Positions 39,781 to 48,637 of a DNA stretch of 64,000 bases are shown one piece after another. A program made the translations under genes and the position numbers. Source of the DNA: Spirochaetaceae bacterium (lineage in GTDB: Bacteria; Spirochaetota; Spirochaetia; Treponematales; Treponemataceae); the NCBI GenBank assembly GCA_017614995.1, contig JAGAAX010000045.1, positions 1 through 64,000 on the forward strand. Direction: 5' to 3'. How positions within the stretch are numbered: position 1 is the stretch's first letter; every line of letters begins with the position of its first letter. Under the pieces are notes generated by a model. That model was given only the letters and a program-made list of their open reading frames with translations. It searched no databases and was not told the origin of the DNA.

Positions 39781-40599
39781 ATGGACAGAATTCAAATTCT
39801 ATTTTTAGATTCCGGCACCGGTGGTCTTCCGTATATGCTTAGACTGAAAGAACTTGCGCCTGAAGTCCGCTGTGTTTATATAGGCGATACTGCGAATTTT
39901 CCCTATGGTGAAAAAACATTGGCACAGATTGAGTGTATGGCGCGAGAAACGACTGAACGCGCCATAAAGTGCTTTAACCCGCAGATTGTGGTTGTTGCCT
40001 GCAATACAATGTCTGTGGCGGCGTTGAAGAGCCTCCGCGCAAGTTTTGACGTGCCGTTTGTGGGCACTGTGCCTGCAATAAAGCTTGCAGCTAAATCTAC
40101 GCAAAACAAGAAAATAGGTCTGCTCGCGACGCGCCACACAATCGAAGACCCTTATACCGAAGATTTAATCAGCCAGTTTGCGCCAGACTGCAAAGTTTAC
40201 AAACGTGGCGACGGCGAGCTTATCTCTTTTATTGAGCACCATCTTTTTACAGCTTCTGCCGACGAACGTCTTGCGGCAGTTGCACCCGCTGTTGAGTTTT
40301 TTAAAACTTGCGGAGTTGATACGGTTGTGCTTGCCTGCACCCATTTTCTTCATCTGTTTTCGGAATTTGAGACAGCATTCGGCAAAAGCATAAATGTGAT
40401 AGATTCAAGAGAGGGTGTTGCAAAACAGGCGCTGAGGCTTCTTAGTGAAAGCCCCAAACTCGAAGATTTTTCCCGAGAAATAAAAGATGTTCCGGATATG
40501 GGCGTTTATGTTACTTCGCTTAAAACCGCCAGCGACGAGTTTGAGTACAAAAACTGGTGTCGGCTCTCAAATGTGCCCTTCATGGGGCTTCTGCCGTAA
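39781..40599 (+). CDS. murI: Glutamate racemase
   Basis: Supplies D-glutamate for peptidoglycan. The 272-residue protein starts IQILFLDSGTGGLPYMLRL and carries the two catalytic cysteines, VVACNTMSVAAL and VVLACTHFLHL, with the acidic partner near GDTANFPYG. It follows the zinc-ribbon gene by five bases and so shares its promoter. A bidirectional terminator lies just after it. Confidence 0.94.
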   Translation: MDRIQILFLDSGTGGLPYMLRLKELAPEVRCVYIGDTANFPYGEKTLAQIECMARETTERAIKCFNPQIVVVACNTMSVAALKSLRASFDVPFVGTVPAIKLAAKSTQNKKIGLLATRHTIEDPYTEDLISQFAPDCKVYKRGDGELISFIEHHLFTASADERLAAVAPAVEFFKTCGVDTVVLACTHFLHLFSEFETAFGKSINVIDSREGVAKQALRLLSESPKLEDFSREIKDVPDMGVYVTSLKTASDEFEYKNWCRLSNVPFMGLLP

Positions 40600-40647
40600 A
40601 TAGACGATTTATAAGTATTTGATTTTTAATCAGATTTTTCAATAAAA

Positions 40648-40676
40648 AAAGCCCTGAACGTGTGTTCAGGGCTTTT
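40648..40676. terminator. Bidirectional terminator between murI and fba
   Basis: GCCCTGAAC (40651-40659) pairs with GTTCAGGGC (40664-40672), flanked by a run of A on the left and T on the right. Confidence 0.85.
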
Positions 40677-40695
40677 TGCTTATAGTGCCGTACTA

Positions 40696-41694
40696 TTAGA
40701 GCTTGTCGTTTGAACCGAGTACGTTCACGATTTTGTGAATGTACATCTTTTTCATGTTCTCGCGTGCTGGTGTGAGGTACTGGCGCGGGTCAAAGTGAGC
40801 TGGGTTTTCAGCCAAATATTTGCGGATAGCTGCTGTCATTGCAAGACGAGAGTCTGAGTCAATGTTGATTTTGCATACAGCTGATTTTGAAGCTTCGCGG
40901 AGCTGTTCTTCTGGAATACCAACAGCGTCCGGGAGTTTTCCGCCGAACTTGTTGATTGTGTCAACTTCGTCCTGTGGAACTGATGAAGAACCATGAAGAA
41001 CGATTGGGAATCCAGGGAGTTTCTTTTCGATTGCATGAAGAACGTCGAAAGCTAATGGTGGTGGAACAAGCTTGCCTGTTTTCGGGTCGCGTGTGCACTG
41101 TTCTGGCTTGAATTTGTAAGCACCATGTGAAGTACCGATAGAAATTGCAAGAGAGTCACAGCCAGAGCGTTTTGCAAAGTCGATAACTTCTTCTGGCTTT
41201 GTGTAGTGAGAAACTTCTGAAGCAACTTCGTCTTCAACACCGGCAAGAACACCGAGCTCTGCTTCTACGGTTACATCATATTTGTGAGCATAGTCTACAA
41301 CTTTCTTTGTAAGAGCAATGTTCTCTTCATAAGGAAGTGAAGAACCGTCAATCATTACTGAGCTGAAGCCCATGTCGATACAGTCTTTGCAAAGTTCAAA
41401 AGAATCACCATGGTCAAGGTGAAGAACAATCTGTGGTTTTGCGCAGCCGAGTTCTTTTGCATATTCAACAGCACCCTGTGCCATGTAGCGGAGGATTGTT
41501 GCGTTTGCGTATTTGCGTGCGCCTTTAGAAACCTGCATAATTACAGGTGATTTTGTTTCAACTGCAGCCTGAACGATAGCCTGCATCTGTTCCATTGTGT
41601 TGAAGTTAAAAGCTGGAATTGCATATCCGCCTTTTACGGCTTTTGCAAACATTTCTTTTGTGTTTACAAGACCGAGATCTTTATAGCTTGTCAT
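40696..41694 (-). CDS. fba: Class II fructose-bisphosphate aldolase
   Basis: Glycolytic enzyme that splits fructose-1,6-bisphosphate to two triose phosphates, zinc dependent. The 332-residue protein has AIPAFNFNTMEQMQAI, the metal ligand His in LHLDHGDSFE, the GFSSVMIDGSSL turn, the VEAELGVLAGVEDE loop and VLHGSSSVPQDE, all standard for the class II family. It has a strong AAGGAG ribosome-binding site. A TATAAT-like -10 box lies on the minus strand at 41721-41726 with a poor -35. The long gap 41695-42007 holds this and the flaA promoter; nothing else is seen there. Confidence 0.95.
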   Translation of the reverse strand: MTSYKDLGLVNTKEMFAKAVKGGYAIPAFNFNTMEQMQAIVQAAVETKSPVIMQVSKGARKYANATILRYMAQGAVEYAKELGCAKPQIVLHLDHGDSFELCKDCIDMGFSSVMIDGSSLPYEENIALTKKVVDYAHKYDVTVEAELGVLAGVEDEVASEVSHYTKPEEVIDFAKRSGCDSLAISIGTSHGAYKFKPEQCTRDPKTGKLVPPPLAFDVLHAIEKKLPGFPIVLHGSSSVPQDEVDTINKFGGKLPDAVGIPEEQLREASKSAVCKINIDSDSRLAMTAAIRKYLAENPAHFDPRQYLTPARENMKKMYIHKIVNVLGSNDKL

Positions 41695-41923
41695 TTTAGC
41701 TCCTTAGAATTGGATAAAATATTATAGCAATAGTATTAATTTCATGGAAAATAATCAATAGAGAAAACAAAATTGGCGGCTCTTTCCGTATGAAAAATGT
41801 AATGCAGACGCAGTGTTTTACAGGGTTAAGTTTTAGGCACTTTGAGCCGATATTTAATAAGTATTCTTATCTTTACATAGCTGCAATTTTAGCGGTGTGT
41901 CTGCAATTACCGTTGTAAATTGT

Positions 41924-41953
41924 TTGACAAAGCTATGGCAAGGGGAATATAAT
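41924..41953 (+). promoter_or_regulatory. Promoter of the flaA pair
   Basis: TTGACA (41924-41929), 18 nt, perfect TATAAT (41948-41953). The leader is about 48 nt and ends in AAAGGAGA. This sheath operon uses a sigma70-type promoter. Confidence 0.7.
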
Positions 41954-42007
41954 ATCTCGGTAAGAAGTGTAACGAGCTTTTTCTGACAATAACAAAAGGA
42001 GATTTGG

Positions 42008-42736
42008 ATGAAACAGGGCAGATTAAGTGTTTGTCTCGTCCTCGTAAGTTTGCTGTTATTGCTGCCTATTTTTGGTCAGACGGTAACAACAACAAGTTAC
42101 GATTCTTTGATGGTCGATGATTTTGATCAGACCGCTGAGAATGGGGACTGGGTTTGGTACGTTCAGGGCAGCAGATTTGTTGCTGACGGTTATCCCAAAC
42201 TGCAATATTTTGAGGGAGCGCCGAACTCGGTTAAATACCTTCTCAAAGAGGGAGTTGTCGGCAAGGTATTAGGCGTTGAATTTGCTTTTAACCGTAAAGG
42301 TGACAACTGGGTAGAGATTTTCCCTGCAAAACAAGATGCAAACGGAAAATATGTTCCACAGAACCTTCCGTTGAAAGGTGATGTTGACCACGTAGATGTT
42401 TGGGTTTGGGGCGGCGGATATTCATATAATTTGGATTTGCTTATTCGCGACGCTGACGGACGTGTACATTCACTTCCTATGACAAAACTTTCGTATGTTG
42501 GTTGGAGAAACGTTAAGACAACAATTCCTGGTTGGATTAATCAGCATTCTCGCTTCCGCTCTGGAGCAAAAACATTGCAGTTTGTAGGATTCCGTATCAG
42601 AACAGATCCACAGGCTCCAGTAGATATCTTTACAGTATACTTTGATCAGTTTAAATATCTTACAAATACATTCGCAAATGTATATGACGGATATGATCTT
42701 GAATCTGTTGTTTTTGATGAGGGGGCTGGACGATGA
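42008..42736 (+). CDS. Flagellar filament outer-layer (sheath) protein, FlaA family
   Basis: Part of the proteinaceous sheath around the periplasmic flagellar filament of spirochaetes. The 242-residue precursor has a signal peptide (LVLVSLLLLLPIFGQT) and the FlaA pattern of paired aromatic strands: GVEFAFNRKGDNWVEIFP, VDVWVWGGGYSYNLDLLIRD, GWRNVKTTIPGWI and LQFVGFRIRTDP. The ribosome-binding site is strong. The next FlaA gene overlaps by four bases. T. pallidum has a similar tandem pair; which FlaA paralogue each is cannot be told here. Confidence 0.9.
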   Translation: MKQGRLSVCLVLVSLLLLLPIFGQTVTTTSYDSLMVDDFDQTAENGDWVWYVQGSRFVADGYPKLQYFEGAPNSVKYLLKEGVVGKVLGVEFAFNRKGDNWVEIFPAKQDANGKYVPQNLPLKGDVDHVDVWVWGGGYSYNLDLLIRDADGRVHSLPMTKLSYVGWRNVKTTIPGWINQHSRFRSGAKTLQFVGFRIRTDPQAPVDIFTVYFDQFKYLTNTFANVYDGYDLESVVFDEGAGR

Positions 42737-43449
42737 AAAAGCTTCTAGTTGCAGCATTAGTACTTTTTATGGCTTTCGGCGTTTTTGCACAGTCTTCTTT
42801 GTCTGATGCAGATCCAGAAATGCTTGGTGTAGACGCTGCTCGTCAGGCTCTTAGAGAAGTTTCTCTTGACCTGTTTGAGCGTGAAGGCTCTTGGGACGTT
42901 GCAATGCCTATCGATGACGGTATTGTATCTGCTAGATTGTTTGACGGTGCTCCGGCTGCTAAAGAACCTCTTCCTGCCGGTGTTCCTGAGGGACAGGATG
43001 ACAGCAAAGTTCTCGGTGTTAAAGTTGACTTTATGCACCGCGGCTACTCAAGCTTCACAATTAAAGCTACAAGACCTATTCCTATTGAAGGTGTTACAAA
43101 GACAGTTTCAATGTGGGTATGTGGACGCAATAACGATCATACATTGACAATCCTCGTTCAGGATTTCTTTGGAAAGAGCTATGAGCTTTATGTAGGAAAA
43201 CTGAACTTCTCTGGATGGAAGAAAATGGTTGTTGCTATTCCACCTTCTCCAGATGGAAAGCGCGGCATTGTTCAGGCTGATCCACGCTACGGCGACAATC
43301 CTGGACTTCGTGTAGTCGGATTCCGCGTTGATTGTGATCCGCTTCAGGCATACGGTTCTTATTACATTTATTTCGATGATTTGCGTGCTGTTACAGACTT
43401 GTACGCAATGGAAAACCGTGATAAAGACGATATGTCAGACAACTGGTAA
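42733..43449 (+). CDS. Flagellar filament outer-layer protein, second FlaA family member
   Basis: A 238-residue precursor with a signal peptide (LVAALVLFMAFGVFAQS). The same fold as its neighbour is visible: GVKVDFMHRGYSSFTIKA, VSMWVCGRNNDHTLTILVQD, GWKKMVVAIPPS and GLRVVGFRVDCDPLQAYGSYYIYFDDL. It begins at the ATGA overlap with the first FlaA gene, so the two are coupled. Divergence between them suggests different positions in the sheath. A strong terminator follows. Confidence 0.9.
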   Translation: MKKLLVAALVLFMAFGVFAQSSLSDADPEMLGVDAARQALREVSLDLFEREGSWDVAMPIDDGIVSARLFDGAPAAKEPLPAGVPEGQDDSKVLGVKVDFMHRGYSSFTIKATRPIPIEGVTKTVSMWVCGRNNDHTLTILVQDFFGKSYELYVGKLNFSGWKKMVVAIPPSPDGKRGIVQADPRYGDNPGLRVVGFRVDCDPLQAYGSYYIYFDDLRAVTDLYAMENRDKDDMSDNW

Positions 43450-43467
43450 AATATCTGCCAGTTAGCG

Positions 43468-43497
43468 AAAAGGCTGTCATTTTGGCAGCCTTTTTTG
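43468..43497 (+). terminator. Terminator after the flaA pair
   Basis: AAAAGGCTG and CAGCCTTTT form the stem, followed by a T-run. The next gene is on the opposite strand, so it may serve both. Confidence 0.85.
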
Positions 43498-43510
43498 TTT
43501 TTAAAGCACT

Positions 43511-44206
43511 TTAGTTGATAAAGTTGTAAAACTTTTCGTTGCCTTTCTTTAAGCATTCTTCAACTGCATTAAGTTTTTTCAACGTCCAAAGAATGTGGCC
43601 TGCATATTTTTTGCAGCACCTGTTCTGTTTAAGCTGTTTTAGCGAAAAAGGTTCGTCTGCAATAATGCTTTTTGCAAGCTTTATATAACAGTCTGAAGAA
43701 TCAAAAATAATTTCTGAATTGATTTTGATTAGCTCTTTGTTCTGTTTGTACCAGTCTTTTTTCCACCGCCGCGAGTTGTTCCTAAGCTGAATTGGGCGGT
43801 CTGTTTTTATTCTAGTTTCTAAAATTTCAGTCTTTAAAAGGATTATCTTAAAATTCGGGTTGTCTAAAAACGGCAGAAGTTTTGTCGTTTCTTTGAACAG
43901 TCTGCTCTCGTTTTCCTTCTTTGGGCTTGCTCTTTTTGAAAGAATCTCGCCGTTTTCGGTCTTGCTTTGAATTATTGTCCGTTCTGCTATCGGAAAGACA
44001 ACCGTAACAGAATAAGTGCCTGTAAGGCGGCTTATCTTGTCCGCAAGCGATGAGAGATTGGCTGTCTGGATTTCGTATATTTCCTTGCCTGAAACCACAT
44101 CACAAAAAAAGCCTTCGATTTCGGTTTCGGTTTTTCCGTTTAAAACTTCTGCGTAATGGTTTTTGAGTGTTTCGTGCAAAGAAGATTCGTTGTATGTATT
44201 AATCAC
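43511..44206 (-). CDS. Unknown protein, DUF8091-like
   Basis: A 231-residue protein with no signal peptide. The N-terminal half has an EVLNGKTETEIEGFFCDVV and GKEIYEIQTANLSSL layout that resembles a small nuclease-like core. A conserved-looking stretch then reads VVFPIAERTIIQSKTENGEILSKRASPKK. The C-terminal half is helical and basic. This matches my memory of the DUF8091 family, whose role is not known. It begins at a GTG seven bases after a TATAGT -10 box with no ribosome-binding site, and diverges from mraZ. Confidence 0.6.
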   Translation of the reverse strand: MINTYNESSLHETLKNHYAEVLNGKTETEIEGFFCDVVSGKEIYEIQTANLSSLADKISRLTGTYSVTVVFPIAERTIIQSKTENGEILSKRASPKKENESRLFKETTKLLPFLDNPNFKIILLKTEILETRIKTDRPIQLRNNSRRWKKDWYKQNKELIKINSEIIFDSSDCYIKLAKSIIADEPFSLKQLKQNRCCKKYAGHILWTLKKLNAVEECLKKGNEKFYNFIN

Positions 44207-44213
44207 GAAATTA

Positions 44214-44242
44214 ACTATACAGACGTATAATGTAAAAGTAAA
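44214..44242 (-). promoter_or_regulatory. Promoter giving a probably leaderless DUF8091-like mRNA
   Basis: Minus-strand TTTACT (44237-44242), 17 nt, TATAGT (44214-44219), seven bases, then the GTG start at 44206. Confidence 0.5.
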
Positions 44243-44281
44243 GCATTTGTTAGTTTTTTTACAGTTTTGTAAATTTGAGCG

Positions 44282-44350
44282 TTGACAATCTGATTATCTC
44301 TGATAAAATGGAATTAAGTGGGAGAAAGTGGGGAAAAGTAGGTAAAAGTG
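44282..44350 (+). promoter_or_regulatory. mraZ promoter with four MraZ-type boxes over the ribosome-binding site
   Basis: TTGACA (44282-44287), 16 nt, TAAAAT (44304-44309). Four GTGGG-like boxes then repeat at a 10-bp pitch from 44318: GTGGG, GTGGG, GTAGG and GTGGA, each separated by five A/G-rich bases. MraZ is known to bind GTGGG-N5 repeats and repress its own operon. The last boxes also act as the ribosome-binding site. Confidence 0.8.
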
Positions 44351-44351
44351 G

Positions 44352-44795
44352 ATGGAGCTTCTTACCGGTGAATACCGTAACACACTTGACGAAAAAGGCA
44401 GAATTCTTTTTCCGACAAGATTACGGACTGAGCTGACAGACAATGTTCTCGTTCTGACGCAGGCGTTAGACAAGTGTCTCTGGCTGTTTACGCCGGAGGA
44501 ATGGAGAGAATTGTCTGCAAAGATAATGGCTAATTCATCACCTTTTAATGCACAGGCACGTCTTGTGCTCCGCCGTCTTATTGCCCCTGCTCAAGAAGTT
44601 GAGTTTGACAAATCTGGTCGAATATCAATTCCTCAAAGCCTCCGCGATTATGCAAATTTAACAAAAGATTGTGTTGTGCTCGGTGTGAACAAATACATTG
44701 AATTGTGGGACAGCGCAACATATCAAGATTATCTTTCTGAAAGCGAATCCTCATTCCAGGAAGCAGCAGAAGGGTTGTCTTCTATTTGTTTTTAA
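44352..44795 (+). CDS. mraZ: Transcriptional regulator MraZ
   Basis: Ring-forming DNA-binding protein that controls the division cluster. The 147-residue protein has the two SpoVT-AbrB-like halves: GEYRNTLDEKGRILFPTRLR near the start and PAQEVEFDKSGRISIPQSLRDYA in the second half. Both carry the DxxGRxxxP motif. It is the first gene of the division cluster and lies directly behind its probable own operator. Confidence 0.95.
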   Translation: MELLTGEYRNTLDEKGRILFPTRLRTELTDNVLVLTQALDKCLWLFTPEEWRELSAKIMANSSPFNAQARLVLRRLIAPAQEVEFDKSGRISIPQSLRDYANLTKDCVVLGVNKYIELWDSATYQDYLSESESSFQEAAEGLSSICF

Positions 44796-44841
44796 AAGTG
44801 CAGAAAAAAATATTGCAGTTTGTATAAAAAGGGGAATCTAA

Positions 44842-45798
44842 TTGGAAATTGTTCATACGTCAGTTTTGCTGAACGAATGCCTGTCCTATTTGTCGCCAGA
44901 AAACGAAAATTATGGTGATTCTCCTCTTATGATAGATTCTACGCTCGGAGAAGGAGGTCACTCAGAAGCTTTTCTTACAAAATACAAAAATTTGAGAATA
45001 ATCGGAATTGATGCCGACCCTGTCATTCAGGCAAGGGCAAAAGAGCGGCTTGCTCCATTCGGTGAGCGTATGTCTTTTTATTCGGGCTGGTTCGACGATT
45101 TTTATGCTGAATTCAATAATGAAGCCGACAGACCTTCGCTCATTCTTTTTGACTTGGGCATTTCGCTGTTTCATTATGAAAAATCAGGCAGGGGCTTTTC
45201 TTTTAGAATGGACGAGCCTTTGGATATGCGTCTTTCGCCTAAGGCAGACGTTTCTGCGGCTGATTTGATTCAGTCTTTGAACGAAAATGATTTGGCTGAC
45301 ATGATTTATGCTTATGGCGAGGAAAGATACAGCCGCCGCATTGCAAGTGCCATTGTTGAGGCACGCCGTTCTGCCAGAATTGAAAATGCAAAAGACTTGG
45401 CCGATATTATTTATAGAGCTGTACCTGCACAGTACAGGCATGGTGCAATTCATCCGGCTACAAAGACTTTTCAGGCTTTGCGCATTGCCGTAAACAAAGA
45501 ATTAGAGCGGCTTCCGCGGGTGCTTGATTCTGCGTTTAAGGTGCTTAAAGTCGGCGGAAAGCTCGGCGTTATTACGTTTCATTCGCTTGAAGACAGAATT
45601 GTCAAAGTGCATTTCAGAAATCTTGCGAAAGAATGTATTTGCCCGCCGGAACAGGCTGTATGCACTTGCGGAGGAAGCCGCAGGGCTGATTTGCTTACAA
45701 GAAAGCCGGTTGACCCGACACCTGAAGAAATCAAAAGAAATTCGCCGTCTAGAAGTGCAAGACTGCGTGTTGTAAGAAAGGTGAGAGAAAGTATATGA
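44842..45798 (+). CDS. rsmH: 16S rRNA m4C1402 methyltransferase RsmH
   Basis: Methylates N4 of C1402 in 16S rRNA. The 318-residue protein has HTSVLLNECLSYL, DSTLGEGGHSEAFL (SAM site), ILFDLGISLFHYEKSGRGFSF, HPATKTFQALRIAVN and GVITFHSLEDRIVKVHF. It starts at TTG 44842 after AAGGGGA; no ATG in frame is near. It overlaps ftsL by four bases. Confidence 0.94.
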   Translation: MEIVHTSVLLNECLSYLSPENENYGDSPLMIDSTLGEGGHSEAFLTKYKNLRIIGIDADPVIQARAKERLAPFGERMSFYSGWFDDFYAEFNNEADRPSLILFDLGISLFHYEKSGRGFSFRMDEPLDMRLSPKADVSAADLIQSLNENDLADMIYAYGEERYSRRIASAIVEARRSARIENAKDLADIIYRAVPAQYRHGAIHPATKTFQALRIAVNKELERLPRVLDSAFKVLKVGGKLGVITFHSLEDRIVKVHFRNLAKECICPPEQAVCTCGGSRRADLLTRKPVDPTPEEIKRNSPSRSARLRVVRKVRESI

Positions 45799-46097
45799 AA
45801 ATCGAATGTGTAATGAAGAACATTTTTATATGTGTTTTGGCTCTTTCTATTCCTGCGCTTTTAATCTTGAACACGCTGCAGGCTCAAAAATATGCAAGAC
45901 TTGAAGAATCCGTACAGGCTATCGAAAAAAAGCAGTACGAAATCATAGAAGAAAACAAACGCCTCGTCGCAAGCATCTCAAAACTTTCCAGCCCGGACAG
46001 AATCGAGATGATTGCCACAGAGACATTGAATATGGAAAAAGCAAAACCTGAAGATATAATTCGTGTTGAAGTAAAAGGCAAAAAAAATGGAAACTAA
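45795..46097 (+). CDS. ftsL: FtsL-like division protein
   Basis: A 100-residue bitopic membrane protein: short cytoplasmic N-terminus, one transmembrane helix (about 8-28, IFICVLALSIPALLILNTL), then a periplasmic coiled coil (LEESVQAIEKKQYEIIEENKRL). It ends with the SSPDRIEMIATETLNM motif common to FtsL. Sequence is poorly conserved, so the call relies on shape and on its place between rsmH and murF. It overlaps both neighbours. Confidence 0.8.
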   Translation: MKIECVMKNIFICVLALSIPALLILNTLQAQKYARLEESVQAIEKKQYEIIEENKRLVASISKLSSPDRIEMIATETLNMEKAKPEDIIRVEVKGKKNGN

Positions 46098-47493
46098 TAC
46101 TCTTCTTAGTTTTGAAAATTTAATTGATGCTGTCGGCGGCAGCCTGATTGGAAGCAAAAGCAGTAATTTTTGTTTCTCGACTGTTGCCATTGACAGCAGA
46201 AAATGTGTCAAAAACTCGCTGTTTGTGCCGCTTATCGGCACTGTGCAGAACGGGCACATCTACATAAAGCAGGCGCTTGAAAGCGGCGCGTCTGTAGTTT
46301 TTGTAGCCAATTCTGAATTAAGCGAAAATAAGTCGAATTTTGAAAATCTTGCAAAAGAATTTGACGCAACTTTTATTGCTGTTGAAAACACAATGACGGC
46401 TCTTCAAAAAGCTGCAAAACGCTATGTAGAGCAGTTTCCAAGTCTTATAAAAATTGGTGTAACAGGTTCTTCGGGCAAAACAACCACAAAAGAGATAATC
46501 GCTTCGGTTTTGTCTCAAAAATATTCGGTAGTAACTAATGAAGGCAATTTAAATTCCGAGACAGGCCTTCCGCTTTCGGTTTTTAAAATACGCGCCGAAC
46601 ACGAAGTCGGCATTTTTGAAATGGGCATGAACCGCAGAGGTGAAATATCTGAAATTGCTTCTGTTCTTTTTCCTTCGGTTGCTGTAATTACAAACATAGG
46701 TACTGCCCATATCGGAATTCTCGGCACACAGGATGCAATAGCTGAAGAGAAAAAAATGATTTTTTCAAATTTTTCAGATAACTGCATCGGTTTTGTGCCT
46801 GAAAACGACAAATACGCTTCTTTTTTGCAGAAAGTGAAAAAAGGACGCGTAGAAAAATACGGAATTAAGTCAAACCGCAAAATCCGCGAAGTGTCTTCTT
46901 CGGGCTTAGACGGAACAACTTTTGAGTATGACGGCGTGTTTATTAGATTTCCTGTGCCGGGCAAGCACAATTTTTCAAATGCTCTGGCTGCAATTTCTGT
47001 CGCCGAATATCTGCATCTGTCTACAGCCGAAATCAAAAAAGGCTTGGAGGGCGTAAAGACAATTTTTGGACGCAGCCAGATTTACCGCGGCGAAAAGACT
47101 TTGGTGCATGACTGCTACAACGCAAATCCTGACTCAATGGAAAGTGCAATCACTTTTTGCGACGACCTCGAATGGAAAGGCAAAAAGATTTACGTTTTGG
47201 GCGATATGCTTGAGCTTGGTGAAAAATCAAAAAGCCTTCATGCAGAGCTTGGTGAAAAAGCCGCAAAGTCAAAGGCTGATTATGTAATTTTCTTTGGCAG
47301 CGAGATGAAAAACGCTTATCTTGCCTGCAAAGACAAAAAGAGAAGCTTCTGGAGTGACAAAATCGAGGATATTTCAGAAGAATTGGAAACTGCTGTCTGC
47401 AACGGCGATTTAATTCTTCTCAAAGCTTCTAAGGGAATGGAATTGTGGCGTGCTGCCGACGCTCTCAAGATTAAGCTTGGAGGCCACGCATGA
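46087..47493 (+). CDS. murF: UDP-MurNAc-tripeptide D-Ala-D-Ala ligase MurF
   Basis: Adds D-alanyl-D-alanine to the peptidoglycan precursor. The 468-residue protein has the Mur ligase P-loop GVTGSSGKTTTKE (near residue 128), ETGLPLSVFKIR, GIFEMGMNRRGEI, VAVITNIGTAHIG and LVHDCYNANPDSMESAI, all MurF-type. It overlaps ftsL by 11 bases and ftsW by four, so the cluster is translationally coupled. Confidence 0.94.
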   Translation: METNTLLSFENLIDAVGGSLIGSKSSNFCFSTVAIDSRKCVKNSLFVPLIGTVQNGHIYIKQALESGASVVFVANSELSENKSNFENLAKEFDATFIAVENTMTALQKAAKRYVEQFPSLIKIGVTGSSGKTTTKEIIASVLSQKYSVVTNEGNLNSETGLPLSVFKIRAEHEVGIFEMGMNRRGEISEIASVLFPSVAVITNIGTAHIGILGTQDAIAEEKKMIFSNFSDNCIGFVPENDKYASFLQKVKKGRVEKYGIKSNRKIREVSSSGLDGTTFEYDGVFIRFPVPGKHNFSNALAAISVAEYLHLSTAEIKKGLEGVKTIFGRSQIYRGEKTLVHDCYNANPDSMESAITFCDDLEWKGKKIYVLGDMLELGEKSKSLHAELGEKAAKSKADYVIFFGSEMKNAYLACKDKKRSFWSDKIEDISEELETAVCNGDLILLKASKGMELWRAADALKIKLGGHA

Positions 47494-48635
47494 TGCTGAA
47501 TAACAATTTCTTTCATTCGTCTGAAAAAATTATTATCGGAAAAAAGACGGACATCGGTTTTCTTGTTTCATTTATTCTGCTTTTGGGTCTTGGACTCGTT
47601 ACATTGTACAGCGTTTCAATTAATCCGGGCTTGCGCATTAAAAATGACGAGCTGTTTTTTGTTAAGCGCCAGCTTTTGTTTTTGTTAATCGGCATTGTCG
47701 TTGTCTTTTTTCTTTCAATGATTGACCTTGACAGGGTAAGAGGAATTCTCCCGGCAATTGTGCTTGCCTCAATATTTTTGTGCATGATTACATGTATTCC
47801 GGGAATCGGCATTGAAAAGAACGGCGCAAGACGCTGGATTGGTATCGCCGGCATTGAGTTTCAGTCTTCTGAGCCTGCAAAGCTTGTTATAGTTTTGTAC
47901 CTTGCTCATTTGTTCGCAAAAAAGCACGACAAGCTTGACGAGCTTGCAGCTACAATAATTCCGGCTGTAATAATGACATCAGTTTTTGTTATTTTTATTT
48001 ATCTTCAGAACGATTTCTCAACTTCGCTTATAGTTATGGTTTTGAGCTTTGTTCTTTTTTTCTTTTCGGGCATAAAATTGCGGTGGTTCGTTATCTTTTT
48101 CTGTCTGGTTCTGCCTGTTGTTCTGCTGTTTGTTTTTACAGAGCCTTACCGCGTTGAGCGAATCATTTCGTTTTTGAATCCGTCTATTGACCCTTACGGC
48201 GGCGGCTATCAGCTTAATATGGCAAGAAAGGCTGTTTCTGGCGGCGGCTTCTGGGGACAGGGAATAGGCGGCTTATTCAGAGGAAGCATTTCAATTCCAG
48301 AAGTTCAGTCTGACTTTATTTTTGCCGGTTGGGCTGAAGAAATGGGCTTCTTCGGTATTGTTCTGTATTTTGTTGTTCTGTCATATTTCATAATAAGAGG
48401 TTATATGATTGCATTAGTTTGCAAAGACAGATTCAGAAGCCTGCTGGCTTTTGGCTGTGTCAGCGCAATACTAATTCAGTCTATAATGAATTGCGGCGTT
48501 GTCTGCGGTCTGTTCCCTTCAACAGGAATTCCGCTGCCGTTCTTTTCTTCGGGCGGAACTTCGTTAATTGTGTCAATGAGCTTTTGCGGTTTAATAATAA
48601 ATGTATCCAGATGGAATAAAGGAGAGGGTAACTGA
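47490..48635 (+). CDS. ftsW: Peptidoglycan polymerase FtsW (SEDS family)
   Basis: Septal glycan polymerase, about ten transmembrane helices, 381 residues. SEDS signatures visible are RWIGIAGIEFQSSEPAKL, LQNDFSTSLIVMVL, YGGGYQLNMARKAVSGGGFWGQGIGG, DFIFAGWAEEMGF and PSTGIPLPFFSSGG. It normally works with a cognate PBP (FtsI), which is not encoded in this cluster. It overlaps murF by four bases. Confidence 0.94.
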   Translation: MMLNNNFFHSSEKIIIGKKTDIGFLVSFILLLGLGLVTLYSVSINPGLRIKNDELFFVKRQLLFLLIGIVVVFFLSMIDLDRVRGILPAIVLASIFLCMITCIPGIGIEKNGARRWIGIAGIEFQSSEPAKLVIVLYLAHLFAKKHDKLDELAATIIPAVIMTSVFVIFIYLQNDFSTSLIVMVLSFVLFFFSGIKLRWFVIFFCLVLPVVLLFVFTEPYRVERIISFLNPSIDPYGGGYQLNMARKAVSGGGFWGQGIGGLFRGSISIPEVQSDFIFAGWAEEMGFFGIVLYFVVLSYFIIRGYMIALVCKDRFRSLLAFGCVSAILIQSIMNCGVVCGLFPSTGIPLPFFSSGGTSLIVSMSFCGLIINVSRWNKGEGN

Positions 48636-48637
48636 AA

